Assembly: GCA_964424125.1 (NCBI GenBank)
Contig: CAYRHS010000032.1
Coordinates: 1-22,969, forward strand
Direction: 5' to 3'
Length of the DNA: 22,969 bases
From: CAYRHS01 sp964424125
GTDB taxonomy: Bacteria > Actinomycetota > Acidimicrobiia > IMCC26256 > JAOSJL01
Shown here: positions 7,615 through 15,465 of the stretch, in pieces
Layout of the letters: each line of letters opens with the position of its first letter
Position numbering within the stretch: the first letter of the stretch is position 1
Notes under the pieces: generated by a model
Database searches by the model: none
Told to the model about the DNA's origin: nothing
What the model saw: the letters and a program-made list of their open reading frames with translations, nothing else
Translations under genes and position numbers: made by a program

Positions 7615-8606
7615 AACGTGCGCTCATCACCGGCATCACCGGCCAGGACGGCCGCTACCTGGCCGAGTTCCTCGTCGGGAAGGGCTACCAGGTCTTCGGG
7701 GTCGTTCGGGGCCAGAACAACCCGAAGGCCCAGATGATCCAGGAGGAGAACCCGGCCCTGGAGCTGGTCGACGGGGACCTCACCGACCTCTCGTCACTGA
7801 TCGCCGCCGTGGAACAGGTGCAACCGGACGAGGTCTACAACCTCGGAGCGATCAGCTTCGTGCAGCTGTCCTTCCGCCAGCCGGAGCTCACCGCCGACAC
7901 GACCGGCCTCGGCGTGCTGCGCATGCTCGAAGCCGTCCGCATCGTCGGCGGGGCCGAGCACAACCCGATTCGCTTCTACCAGGCGTCGTCGTCGGAGATG
8001 TTCGGAAAGGTGCGGGAGACCCCGCAGAACGAGCAGACCGCGTTCCATCCCCGTTCGCCCTACGGCGTTGCCAAGGTCTTCGGCCACCACGTGACCGTCA
8101 ACTACCGGGAGGCGTACGGACTGCACGCGTCGTCGGGGATCCTGTTCAACCACGAGTCACCGCGTCGCGGCCTCGAGTTCGTGACGCGCAAGATCACCAA
8201 CTCGCTCGCTCGGATCAAGCTCGGGCTCCAGGACTCGATCAGCCTCGGCAACCTCGACTCCGCGCGCGATTGGGGCTACGCGGGCGACTACGTCGAAGCC
8301 ATGTGGCTGATGCTCCAGCAGAGTGCGGCCGACGACTACGTCGTCGCCACCGGTGAGACCCACACGATCCGCGAGTTCCTCGACGTCGCGTTCCGCCTCG
8401 CGGGCTACGACGACTGGCACTCGTACGTGAGCCACGACGACCGCTTCGACCGCCCGGCCGAGGTCGACCTGCTCATGGGCGACGCCACGAAAGCTCGCCA
8501 ACAGCTGGGCTGGCAACCCCGCGTGGGTTTCGAGGAGCTGGTCAAGCGCATGTACGAGCACGACCTCGCCTGGGAGCGCCTCAAGGCCGAGAACACGCAG
8601 GGCTAG
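7611..8606 (+). CDS. gmd: GDP-mannose 4,6-dehydratase
   Basis: 331 residues. An extended short-chain dehydrogenase that converts GDP-D-mannose to GDP-4-keto-6-deoxy-D-mannose, the precursor of fucose, rhamnose or perosamine nucleotide sugars. It shows TGITGQDG at 7-14 (NADP-binding Rossmann loop), ASSSEMFG at 125-132 with the catalytic Ser/Glu, and YGVAK at 151-155 with the catalytic Tyr and Lys. LFNHESPRRG at about 178-187 and SARDWGYAGDYVEAMW are strong GMD signatures. The family's length varies; this is the short form. It is translationally coupled to DUF3151. No fcl, rmd or glycosyltransferase follows, so the final sugar cannot be told from this window. Confidence 0.95.
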   Translation: MKRALITGITGQDGRYLAEFLVGKGYQVFGVVRGQNNPKAQMIQEENPALELVDGDLTDLSSLIAAVEQVQPDEVYNLGAISFVQLSFRQPELTADTTGLGVLRMLEAVRIVGGAEHNPIRFYQASSSEMFGKVRETPQNEQTAFHPRSPYGVAKVFGHHVTVNYREAYGLHASSGILFNHESPRRGLEFVTRKITNSLARIKLGLQDSISLGNLDSARDWGYAGDYVEAMWLMLQQSAADDYVVATGETHTIREFLDVAFRLAGYDDWHSYVSHDDRFDRPAEVDLLMGDATKARQQLGWQPRVGFEELVKRMYEHDLAWERLKAENTQG

Positions 8607-8648
8607 CAGCGGGGGCTCGTGCTCCGGAGCGCGAAGCTCCCGCCGCTG
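8607..8648. terminator. Stem-loop terminator between gmd and nitronate monooxygenase
   Basis: CAGCGG right after the gmd stop pairs with CCGCTG at 8643-8648. Further pairing (GGGCT with AGCTCC) follows, and a perfect inner palindrome GCTCCGGAGC is enclosed. It lies in the 52-base gap between two convergent genes and could serve both strands. There is no T-tract, which is common in high-GC actinobacteria. Confidence 0.6.
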
Positions 8649-8658
8649 CCGGACCTCG

Positions 8659-9633
8659 TCAGCCCGGGGTCGAGAGACGATCGAGGCGGGACAGGGTCGC
8701 CTCCGCCTCCGCGACGAAGCGCTCCACCAGCTCGCCCGCGGGGACGATCTCGTCGATCGCCCCCGTACCCTGACCCGCCGGATAGCAGGCGACGTCGGGG
8801 TCCACCTCGGCGTCCGCCTCGCCCAGCAATGGGAACGCGCCCCGCTTCGTCGAGTAGAGCAGCTGCTCGGGGAACGGACGGATCGTCTCGGGGTTCGCCT
8901 CGTGGTCGTCGATCCACTTGTTGCGCACGGCCCGCAGTGTCTTGCCGGTGAACGCCCGGCTGACCGCCGTGCCGTCCCCCGCCGTACGGACGAGCGCTTC
9001 CTTGTAGCCGCCCCACGTCCGGGCCTCCGGCGTCGCGACGAAGCGCGTCCCCACCCACACACCGTCGGCGCCCAGAGCCAGGGCAGCCGCCAGCCCGCGA
9101 CCGTCGACGATCCCGCCCGCGGCGACGACCGGCACGCGATCGCCCACCGCGTCCACGATCTGGGGGACCAGCGCCAAGGTCGCGACCTTGCCCGTGTGGC
9201 CACCCGCCTCGGTTCCCTGCGCGACGACGAGATCACATCCCGCTTCGACCGCGCTGATCGCGTGACGGACCTTGCCGCACATGTTGGCGACGAGCACGTT
9301 GTGGTCGTGGCAGAGTCGGATGACGTCGACCGGGACCCCGAGCCCGGCCACGAACACGCTCATCCCGCCTTCGATCGCCTTCTCCGTCTGGACGACGAGG
9401 TCCGCGGGAACTGCGGTGAGCAGATCGACACCGAATGGCTTCTCCGTGAGCTCCTTGATGCCGTTGATCTCGTCGACGAGCTGCTCGGTCGACATGGTGG
9501 ACGCGCCCAGGCACCCGAACCCGCCCGCTTCGGAGACGGCCGCGGCGAGGCGCTGATACGAGACGCCGCCCATGCCCGCGAGCATCACGGGGTGCTCGAT
9601 GCCGAGCACGTCGGTGAGACGGGTCCGGAGCAC
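8659..9633 (-). CDS. Nitronate monooxygenase family protein (FMN-dependent, 2-nitropropane dioxygenase-like)
   Basis: 324 residues. A TIM-barrel flavoenzyme that oxidises nitronates such as propionate-3-nitronate to the aldehyde or keto acid plus nitrite; some relatives act as enoyl reductases. Visible motifs: PVMLAGMGGVS near residue 16, PFGVDLL, QGTEAGGHTG at 139-148 with the presumed catalytic His, PVVAAGGIVDGRG (FMN phosphate site) at about 168-180, and GADGVWVGTRF at about 188-198. The GTG at 9633 is preferred over an upstream alternative at 9669: the latter would cross purE, whereas a TACCGT hexamer ends six bases before 9633. It is convergent with gmd and divergent from purE with a 23-base gap. 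The real substrate is uncertain, as many family members are misannotated. Confidence 0.85.
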   Translation of the reverse strand: MLRTRLTDVLGIEHPVMLAGMGGVSYQRLAAAVSEAGGFGCLGASTMSTEQLVDEINGIKELTEKPFGVDLLTAVPADLVVQTEKAIEGGMSVFVAGLGVPVDVIRLCHDHNVLVANMCGKVRHAISAVEAGCDLVVAQGTEAGGHTGKVATLALVPQIVDAVGDRVPVVAAGGIVDGRGLAAALALGADGVWVGTRFVATPEARTWGGYKEALVRTAGDGTAVSRAFTGKTLRAVRNKWIDDHEANPETIRPFPEQLLYSTKRGAFPLLGEADAEVDPDVACYPAGQGTGAIDEIVPAGELVERFVAEAEATLSRLDRLSTPG

Positions 9634-9639
9634 GGGCGC

Positions 9640-9645
9640 ACGGTA
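9640..9645 (-). promoter_or_regulatory. -10 element (TACCGT) for the nitronate monooxygenase gene
   Basis: On the minus strand TACCGT is followed by six bases and the GTG at 9633. It shares its TA with the opposite-facing purE hexamer. Confidence 0.55.
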
Positions 9646-9649
9646 GCGT
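9644..9649 (+). promoter_or_regulatory. -10 element (TAGCGT) for leaderless purE
   Basis: TAGCGT is followed by seven bases and the GTG at 9657. This argues against the upstream GTG at 9648, which overlaps the hexamer itself. Confidence 0.55.
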
Positions 9650-9656
9650 GACCGTC

Positions 9657-10157
9657 GTGACGAACGCACCGTTGGTCGGCGTGATCATGGGCAGCGACTC
9701 CGACCTCGACGTGATGCAGGGCGCCGTCGACGTGCTCGTCGAGTTCGACGTGCCTCACGAGGTACGCGTCGTCTCCGCCCATCGCACCCCGGACGTGATG
9801 TCCGAGTATGCGGGCTCGGCCGCAGAGCGAGGCATGCGGGTGATCGTCGCCGGTGCGGGCGGTGCCGCCCACCTGCCCGGCATGACCGCGTCGATGACCA
9901 CCCTCCCGGTGATCGGCGTGCCGGTGCCGTTGCGGCAGCTCGACGGGCTCGACTCGCTGCTCTCCATCGTCCAGATGCCCGCCGGGATCCCGGTTGCGAC
10001 GGTGGCCGTGGGCAACGCCCGCAACGCCGGCCTGCTCGCGGTCCGGATCCTGGCGACGTCCGACGCCGAGCTGACCAAGCGCCTCGCCGCCTACCGCGAC
10101 GACCTCGCCCGTTCCGTGCGGGAGAAGGACGGCCGCGTCCGCGACCGCTTCGCGTGA
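9657..10157 (+). CDS. purE: N5-carboxyaminoimidazole ribonucleotide mutase (PurE class I)
   Basis: 166 residues. Converts N5-CAIR to CAIR in de novo purine synthesis, in the cytoplasm. Family signatures are GSDSD at 12-16, SAHRTPD at 40-46 with the catalytic His, and AGAGGAAHLPGM at 65-76. Class I enzymes work with PurK, but purK is not in this window; in many actinobacteria the two are adjacent, so here they are separated or purK lies elsewhere. I start at the GTG at 9657 on promoter spacing; the GTG at 9648 would add three residues. It ends three bases from the stop of the convergent ABC permease, leaving no room for a separate terminator. Confidence 0.95.
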   Translation: MTNAPLVGVIMGSDSDLDVMQGAVDVLVEFDVPHEVRVVSAHRTPDVMSEYAGSAAERGMRVIVAGAGGAAHLPGMTASMTTLPVIGVPVPLRQLDGLDSLLSIVQMPAGIPVATVAVGNARNAGLLAVRILATSDAELTKRLAAYRDDLARSVREKDGRVRDRFA

Positions 10158-10160
10158 GCG

Positions 10161-12764
10161 CTACTCGGTGACGATCGACTCCAACACGTCGAGCCTCGAC
10201 GCGCGGCGAGCCGGCCCGATCGCGGCCACGACCCCGGCAAAGCCGGCCACGACGACGATCAGCGCCAGCTGCCCGACGGGAATCGAGAGCACCTCGAACC
10301 CGCTCTCCTTGATGGCCTGGAAGATCGCCCAGCTGAAGAAGAGGCTGACCGCCAGGCCGGTGAGCGTGCCGAGGATCGAGATGATCACCGACTCCCACCG
10401 CACGGCCGAGCGCACCTGACGCCGGGTCATCCCGACCGCGCGCAACAGCCCGAGCTCGCGTGTCCGTTCGTAGATCGAGAGCGCGAGCGAGTTGGCGATC
10501 CCGATCAGGGCGATGATGACGGCCAGGAAGAGCAGCACGAAGATCAAACCCAGGAGCTGGTTGATCTGCTCGGTGATGCTCGCGCGGTACTCCGCCTGGT
10601 CCTGGACCTCGCCGTTCGGGGCCACGTCCACGACCAACGCCTCGAGCTCGGAGCGCGCGGCCTTCAGGTCGGTGCCCTCCGCGTACTTCACGTAGAGCTG
10701 GGCGTCGAAGACGTTCTCGAAGTTCTGGTCGTAGCCCTCGCTCGTGATGGTGTACGTGCCCGCGGGCTGTTCCTCGTCGTAGATCGCCGTGACCGTGAGC
10801 TCCTGCTCGCCGGTCTTGGCGAAGCGAACCGGGATCGTGTCGCCGACGTTCCAGCCCTCTTCCTCGGCCTTGTCGCGCAAGACGAAGATGGCATCGGGAC
10901 CCGCTCCTTCGATCCGACCCGCCGAGACCCCCACGTCGAAGAGCTGGTCGATGGAGTTCGGGTCGACCGCCGCGAGCTGGGCCGTGTCGCCCTGCACCTC
11001 GAACGTGCCCACCCGCACACCCGAGACCGCCACCACCCCGTCGAGCTCGCGCACCTGGTCTTCCAGGTCGGGGCTCAGGCCGCCGAAACCGAAGGAGCCC
11101 GAGTCGACGACGAAGTCGGCCAGGAAGGCCTTGTCGATCACGTCGGCGATCGAGGCCTTGGCCGAGCTGGCGATGATCGTGATCACGCCGACGATCCCCA
11201 CCCCGATCATCAGCGCCGACGCCGTCGCAGCCGTGCGCTTCGGGGTCCGTGCCGCGTTGTTACGGGCGAGCGTGCCGGTCGTGCCCTTCAACCGCGGCAG
11301 GGGAGCCCCGATGAGCCGGGACAGCGGCCCGGCGAAGATGGGGCCGAGGATCGTGACACCCAGGAACAGGATCGCGGCACCCACGCCGATGAGGCTCGCC
11401 GAGTTGACGGGAACCGAGAACAATCCGAGCGGGATGTCGAAGTCGATGTCCCCGAAGAGCCCGAAGTAGAGGGCAACAACACCGAGCACGATCACGGTCG
11501 CGCTCCAGATCGCGCGCTGGACCACCCGGGTTCCTCGTTCCGTCGCCACGTCTCGCAGCGCCGCGATGGGCGGGACCTTGGAGGCCTTCCGGGCGGGCAC
11601 CACCGCCGCGATCACAGTGATCAACACGCCGGTCGTGAGCGCCAGTGCGATGGTGTTGCCCGTGACCACGGTCCGCGTGGACGGGAGGTCGAGGCCGAAC
11701 CCTTCGAGCGCCACCTTCAGGATCGACGCCAGGAAGACGCCCGCCACCATGCCCGCGATACCCGCGAGCACACCGATGATGAGGGCCTCGAAGACGACGG
11801 AACCCAGCAACTGTCGCTGGCTCGCCCCGACCGCCCGGAGCAACGCCATCTCGCGCGTCCGTTGCGCGACGACGATCGAGAACGTGTTGAAGATGATGAA
11901 CACGCCGACGAACAGCGCGACCAGCGCGAAGACCAGCAGGAACGAGTTGAAGAACGAGAGCTGGTCGGCAATGTTCTGCTGGTCTTCCTCGGTCAGCTCG
12001 GCCCCCGTCAGCACCTCGACGTCGTCGGGAGCCTGGATGCTCCCGTCGTCGATCGCGGCCTGGACCCGATCGACGAGCTCCTGTTGCGAGAGGCCATCGG
12101 CGGCGACCATGCGGATGTCGTCGAGCTCCCCCTCGGCGTCCATCGCCTGTTGCGCGGTCGCCAGCTCCCAGGACGCGATCGACGCTCCGCCCGCGCTCTC
12201 CAGCGTCCCGAACTGGACGATCCCGCTGATCAGGTAGTCGCGCGTCCCCGCGGCTGTCGTGATGCGGATCGTGTCGCCGACGGCGAAGTTGTTGTCGTCC
12301 GCCGTCGCCTGGTCGATGACGACCTCGTCGGGACCGCGGGGAGCGTCACCGTCGACGACGCGGAGGGGGTTCAGCTCCTCGGACTCCAACCAGCTGAACC
12401 CCAGCGCGGGCGGGCCCTGGTCCTGCCCGATCTTCTCGCCCTGCTGGTCGATGAGGCGGGCGAAGCCGGCGACGCCGCCGTCGGCGACCTTCACGCCGTC
12501 GACGGCCCGGACCTCGCCCAGGAGGTCCTCCGGGATCCGGGGGCGCACGGCCTGTCCTTGCTGATCCTCGAACGGGGACTTGGCGCGCAGGTCCGCGTCG
12601 ACACCTTCGTTCACGTCCGCGAAGAGGTCGTCGAACGCCTTGCCCACCGTGTCGGTGAGCACGAGCGTGCCGGCCATGAACGCGACGCCGAGGAGCACCG
12701 CGAGCCCGGTGAGCGCGAAGCGCAGCTTGTGCGCGATGAGCCCCTTGACGGTCGTGCGCCACAT
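10161..12764 (-). CDS. ABC transporter permease, FtsX-like, two-domain
   Basis: 867 residues. Membrane subunit of an exporter of the MacB/LolCDE-like class, with the ATPase encoded just upstream. A first membrane helix is at about 17-36, followed by a large extracytoplasmic domain (about 40-265). A first FtsX block follows (about 270-395, with FIIFNTFSIVVAQRTREMALLRAVGA), then a middle membrane section (about 418-475) and a helix at about 516-533. A second external domain and a second FtsX block (about 740-860, with ANSLALSIYERTRELGLLRAVGM) complete it. The duplicated block is typical of actinobacterial permeases that work as a single polypeptide. The start ATG lies four bases after the ATPase stop, a clear operon. 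Substrate is unknown; relatives handle lipids, lipoproteins, peptides or cell-wall signals. Confidence 0.93.
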   Translation of the reverse strand: MWRTTVKGLIAHKLRFALTGLAVLLGVAFMAGTLVLTDTVGKAFDDLFADVNEGVDADLRAKSPFEDQQGQAVRPRIPEDLLGEVRAVDGVKVADGGVAGFARLIDQQGEKIGQDQGPPALGFSWLESEELNPLRVVDGDAPRGPDEVVIDQATADDNNFAVGDTIRITTAAGTRDYLISGIVQFGTLESAGGASIASWELATAQQAMDAEGELDDIRMVAADGLSQQELVDRVQAAIDDGSIQAPDDVEVLTGAELTEEDQQNIADQLSFFNSFLLVFALVALFVGVFIIFNTFSIVVAQRTREMALLRAVGASQRQLLGSVVFEALIIGVLAGIAGMVAGVFLASILKVALEGFGLDLPSTRTVVTGNTIALALTTGVLITVIAAVVPARKASKVPPIAALRDVATERGTRVVQRAIWSATVIVLGVVALYFGLFGDIDFDIPLGLFSVPVNSASLIGVGAAILFLGVTILGPIFAGPLSRLIGAPLPRLKGTTGTLARNNAARTPKRTAATASALMIGVGIVGVITIIASSAKASIADVIDKAFLADFVVDSGSFGFGGLSPDLEDQVRELDGVVAVSGVRVGTFEVQGDTAQLAAVDPNSIDQLFDVGVSAGRIEGAGPDAIFVLRDKAEEEGWNVGDTIPVRFAKTGEQELTVTAIYDEEQPAGTYTITSEGYDQNFENVFDAQLYVKYAEGTDLKAARSELEALVVDVAPNGEVQDQAEYRASITEQINQLLGLIFVLLFLAVIIALIGIANSLALSIYERTRELGLLRAVGMTRRQVRSAVRWESVIISILGTLTGLAVSLFFSWAIFQAIKESGFEVLSIPVGQLALIVVVAGFAGVVAAIGPARRASRLDVLESIVTE

Positions 12765-12768
12765 CGGG

Positions 12769-13533
12769 CTACTCGCCGAGACCCTTCATCCGGTCGATCA
12801 CCTGATCCGCCTCCGGCTCGAGCATCTCGTCGACGATCTTGCCGTCCTCGAGGAACACCACTCGATCGGCGTGGGCAGCCGCGTTGGGGTCGTGCGTCAC
12901 CATCACCGTCGTCTGGCCGAAGTCGTCCACCGCGGCGCGCATGAAGTCGAGCAGCTCCAAGCCCGACTTCGAGTCGAGGTTTCCGGTGGGCTCGTCGGCG
13001 AAGACCAGATCGGGCCGACTCGCGAGCGCACGCGCCACCGCGACCCGCTGCTGCTGGCCACCCGAGAGCTCGGACGGCCGGTGCTGGAGTCGGTCACGGA
13101 GCCGGAGCGTGTCCACCACCCGGTCCAGCCACTGCTGCTCGGGCTTCCGGCCCGCGAGCGCCATCGGCAGCGTGATGTTCTCGATCGCGTTCAACGTGGG
13201 GACGAGGTTGAAGGCCTGGAACACGAAGCCGAGCCGATCGCGCCGCAGGAGCGTGAGCTCCTTCTCGGAGAGCTTCGTGACCTCGACGTCGCCTAGGAAG
13301 ATCGAGCCACTCGTGACACTGTCGAGACCGGCCATGCAGTGCAACAGGGTCGACTTGCCCGAGCCCGAGGGCCCCATGATGGCCGTGAACCGGCGCGGCT
13401 CGAACTCGACGTCCACACCGTCGAGCGCGCGCACGGTGGCGTGGCCGGAGCCGTAGGTCTTGTGGACGTCGATGCCTCGTGCCGCGGGGCCCGTGGGGGG
13501 CGCGGGAGTGGGCTCCTGCACGCTGGTCGTCAT
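12769..13533 (-). CDS. ABC transporter ATP-binding protein (MacB/LolD type)
   Basis: 254 residues. Powers the FtsX-like permease encoded directly downstream. Motifs in order: Walker A GPSGSGKST at 54-62, Q-loop near FVFQAFNLVPTLNAIEN at about 103-119, signature LSGGQQQR at 156-163, Walker B LVFADEPTGNLDS from 176, and the H-loop VMVTHD. FQAFNLVPTLNA and the DEPTGNLDS ending mark the LolD/MacB branch. The frame is open into lgt, but the ATG at 13533 is chosen because GGGAGG sits just upstream and the sequence MTTSVQEPTPAPP forms a normal flexible N-terminus. The 59-base gap to lgt holds a possible promoter (TACGCT). Confidence 0.95.
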   Translation of the reverse strand: MTTSVQEPTPAPPTGPAARGIDVHKTYGSGHATVRALDGVDVEFEPRRFTAIMGPSGSGKSTLLHCMAGLDSVTSGSIFLGDVEVTKLSEKELTLLRRDRLGFVFQAFNLVPTLNAIENITLPMALAGRKPEQQWLDRVVDTLRLRDRLQHRPSELSGGQQQRVAVARALASRPDLVFADEPTGNLDSKSGLELLDFMRAAVDDFGQTTVMVTHDPNAAAHADRVVFLEDGKIVDEMLEPEADQVIDRMKGLGE

Positions 13534-13565
13534 CGGGCCTCCCGGAGGGGCAGGGGCGCGCCCGC

Positions 13566-13571
13566 AGCGTA
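13566..13571 (-). promoter_or_regulatory. Possible -10 element (TACGCT) of the ABC exporter operon
   Basis: On the minus strand TACGCT would place transcription start near 13559, giving a leader of about 26 bases that contains the GGGAGG ribosome-binding site. No good -35 is visible, so read-through from lgt is also possible. Confidence 0.4.
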
Positions 13572-13592
13572 ATCGCGGGGCTCGTGGGCTCC

Positions 13593-14555
13593 CTATCCAG
13601 AGGATGTGACGTCCGTCGGTTCGGGCCCCCCGTCCCCAGCGGACGTGCTGTCGTCCCCGGCGGACGTGTCGCCGTCCCCGGCAGGACGCTCGGCGCCCTC
13701 CGTTGCCGGAGCACCGAACGGTCGCGCGGGACCGAGCCCCGGCTCGAGCTCCCGCACCGGCGCGTCGCGACGACCGAGCCACAGGAACCACACGACCCCG
13801 AAGAGGAACACGCCGATGGTCACCCACGCGTTGAGCCGGAGCCCGAACCACTCGTTCGCGGGATCGATGCGCAGGTTCTCCCAGACGAACCGTCCGGCCG
13901 TGTAGAGCACGACGTACAGGGCGAAGCTCTGGCCACGCTTGAAGCGGAACCGTCGCTCCGCCCAGAGCAGGACGCCGATGACCACGAGGCACCACAGCGA
14001 CTCGTACAGGAACGTGGGATGGAACGTCTCGTCGAGCTTGAAGCCCGCGGGCCGATGCGCCACGTCGATCTCGAGCCCCCAGGGCAGGTCGGTGGGCCGG
14101 CCGAAGAGCTCCTGGTTCCACCAGTTGCCCCAGCGGCCGATCGCCTGGGCGGCCAGGACGCCCGGTGCCACCGCGTCGAGCATGCGCAAGCTGTCGAGGT
14201 GACGGCGGCGCGTCTGCACGACGAGCGCGATCGAACCCCCGAGGACCGCACCCCAGATCGAGAGTCCGCCGTCCCAGATCTTGAACGCGTCGACGACCCC
14301 GTCGAAGCCCCGCCCCGTGTAGAGCTGGATGTCGCTCACGAGGTGGTAGAGGCGAGCGCCGATCACCCCCCAGATCACCGTCCAGAGGGCGATGTCGCCG
14401 ACGGTCTCGGCGCCGCCACCCATGCGCCGCCAGCGACGATCCGTGACGAAGTAGGCGACGATCACGCCGATCGCGAGCATGAGCCCATAGGCGTTCAGCG
14501 GGCCGAGGCTGTTCTGCGACGGGCTGGGGATCGAGGCGAGGAGCGGCGACGCCAC
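13593..14555 (-). CDS. lgt: Prolipoprotein diacylglyceryl transferase
   Basis: 320 residues. Integral membrane enzyme that transfers diacylglycerol from phosphatidylglycerol to the lipobox cysteine of prelipoproteins. The Lgt signature GRWGNWWNQELFGRPTDLPWG lies about midway, with IWDGGLSIWGAVLGG before it and HPTFLYESLW after. About seven membrane helices are expected and visible as hydrophobic runs. The C-terminus carries a roughly 60-residue hydrophilic tail rich in Gly, Asp, Ser and Thr that the E. coli enzyme lacks. The GTG at 14555 is preferred over the GTG at 14564 because a TAGGGT hexamer ends seven bases before it. The two lipoprotein genes in this window would be substrates. Confidence 0.93.
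   Translation of the reverse strand: MASPLLASIPSPSQNSLGPLNAYGLMLAIGVIVAYFVTDRRWRRMGGGAETVGDIALWTVIWGVIGARLYHLVSDIQLYTGRGFDGVVDAFKIWDGGLSIWGAVLGGSIALVVQTRRRHLDSLRMLDAVAPGVLAAQAIGRWGNWWNQELFGRPTDLPWGLEIDVAHRPAGFKLDETFHPTFLYESLWCLVVIGVLLWAERRFRFKRGQSFALYVVLYTAGRFVWENLRIDPANEWFGLRLNAWVTIGVFLFGVVWFLWLGRRDAPVRELEPGLGPARPFGAPATEGAERPAGDGDTSAGDDSTSAGDGGPEPTDVTSSG
13631..13688. repeat. Tandem repeat, about 21-bp period, in the lgt 3' end
   Basis: Three near-identical copies begin with CGTCCCC at 13631, 13652 and 13673 (forward strand), each followed by a GCGGACG-like run. They encode the Ser-Ala-Gly-Asp repeats of the Lgt tail. The period is a multiple of three, so copy-number change would keep the frame. 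Confidence 0.7.
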
Positions 14556-14562
14556 GGCGGTC

Positions 14563-14568
14563 ACCCTA
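14563..14568 (-). promoter_or_regulatory. -10 element (TAGGGT) for leaderless lgt
   Basis: On the minus strand TAGGGT is followed by seven bases and the GTG at 14555. The hexamer overlaps the alternative GTG at 14564, which makes the downstream start more likely. Confidence 0.5.
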
Positions 14569-14638
14569 CCGGCGGGTGTGCCGCCGACCCGCTCGCCGCC
14601 GCTCAACTTTCGTCCGGGCGTCGGTCGATCAAACGGGC

Positions 14639-15441
14639 GTGGGCCTCCGAACCCTGACCGTGGCGCTCGCGGTGGCGCTCGCGGCCTGCGTGCCGCTCCC
14701 CGACGAGCCGCCTCCGGCGGACCGGGTGCCCGCCGATCCGGAGAGCTGGGAGCAGAACGGCTCGCTCGCTGGTTGCCCGGTGTTCCCCGCCGACAACGCC
14801 TGGAACACACCGGTCGACGAGGCGCCGGTTCGTCTTGACTCCGCAGCGATCCTGGCGCACATTGCCGCGCACGGTGGCGACCACCTGCATCCCGACTTCG
14901 GTGGCGGTGGCGCGTACGGGATCCCGTACGTCTTCGTTCCCGGGGACCAGCCGTCCGTTGCGATCCGCTTCGTCGCCTACGGCGACGAGAGCGACCCCGG
15001 GCCGTATCCGGTCCCTCTTGCAGCGCCGGTCGAAGGCGGGGGCGACCGCCACGTGCTCGCCGTGGATCGTGACGGCTGTCGCCTGTACGAGCTCTACCGC
15101 GCGTTCCCGACCGCGTCCGGCTGGGAAGCCGACTCCGGCGCGACGTGGGGCCTGCGGTCGAACGCGCTCCGTCCCGCGGGCTGGACGTCGGCGGACGCAG
15201 CCGGCCTCCCGATCCTGCCGGGACTCGTGCGCTACGACGAGGTCGCGGCAGGCGAGATCGATCACGCGCTACGCGTCACCTTTGCCGTCACCCAGCGCCG
15301 GCACGCCATTGGGCTTCCTCGGTGACCGATCCGGCCGCGCCACCGATGGGGCTGCGACTCCGGCTGCGCGCCGACTTCGACCGCTCCGGCTTCACCGGAC
15401 AGGCCCGCGCGATCCTCGACGCGCTCGCGCGCAACGGGATG
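14639..15441 (+). pseudogene. Secreted lipoprotein gene, frameshifted and C-terminally truncated
   Basis: Frame 1 runs from the GTG at 14639 to a TGA at 15325 (228 residues). It begins with a lipoprotein signal (VALAVALAAC) and continues with CPVFPADNAWN, HPDFGGGGAYGIPY, GDRHVLAVD, LYELYRAF and GWTSADAAGLPILPGLVRYDEV. I recognise these as blocks of a conserved secreted family of unknown function. That family normally goes on with an Ala-Arg-His-x-Ala-Ser-Ser, Pro-Pro-Met-Gly-Leu-Arg block. Exactly such a block, ARHWASSVTDPAAPPMGLRL then SGFTGQARAILDALARNGM, is present but in the -1 frame, at about 15290-15441. After NGM the match stops, where the convergent glycosylase gene begins. So the gene looks broken by a small deletion near 15280-15300 and cut short at its end. 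A sequencing or assembly error could explain the shift but not the lost end. Confidence 0.65.
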
Positions 15442-15465
15442 CGCGGCCGTCACGTCCTGACTGCC

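Noticed and set aside
15270..15325. Programmed -1 frameshift joining the two halves of the lipoprotein
   Set aside because: No X-XXY-YYZ slippery heptamer or clear downstream pseudoknot, and the protein's C-terminal block is missing anyway.
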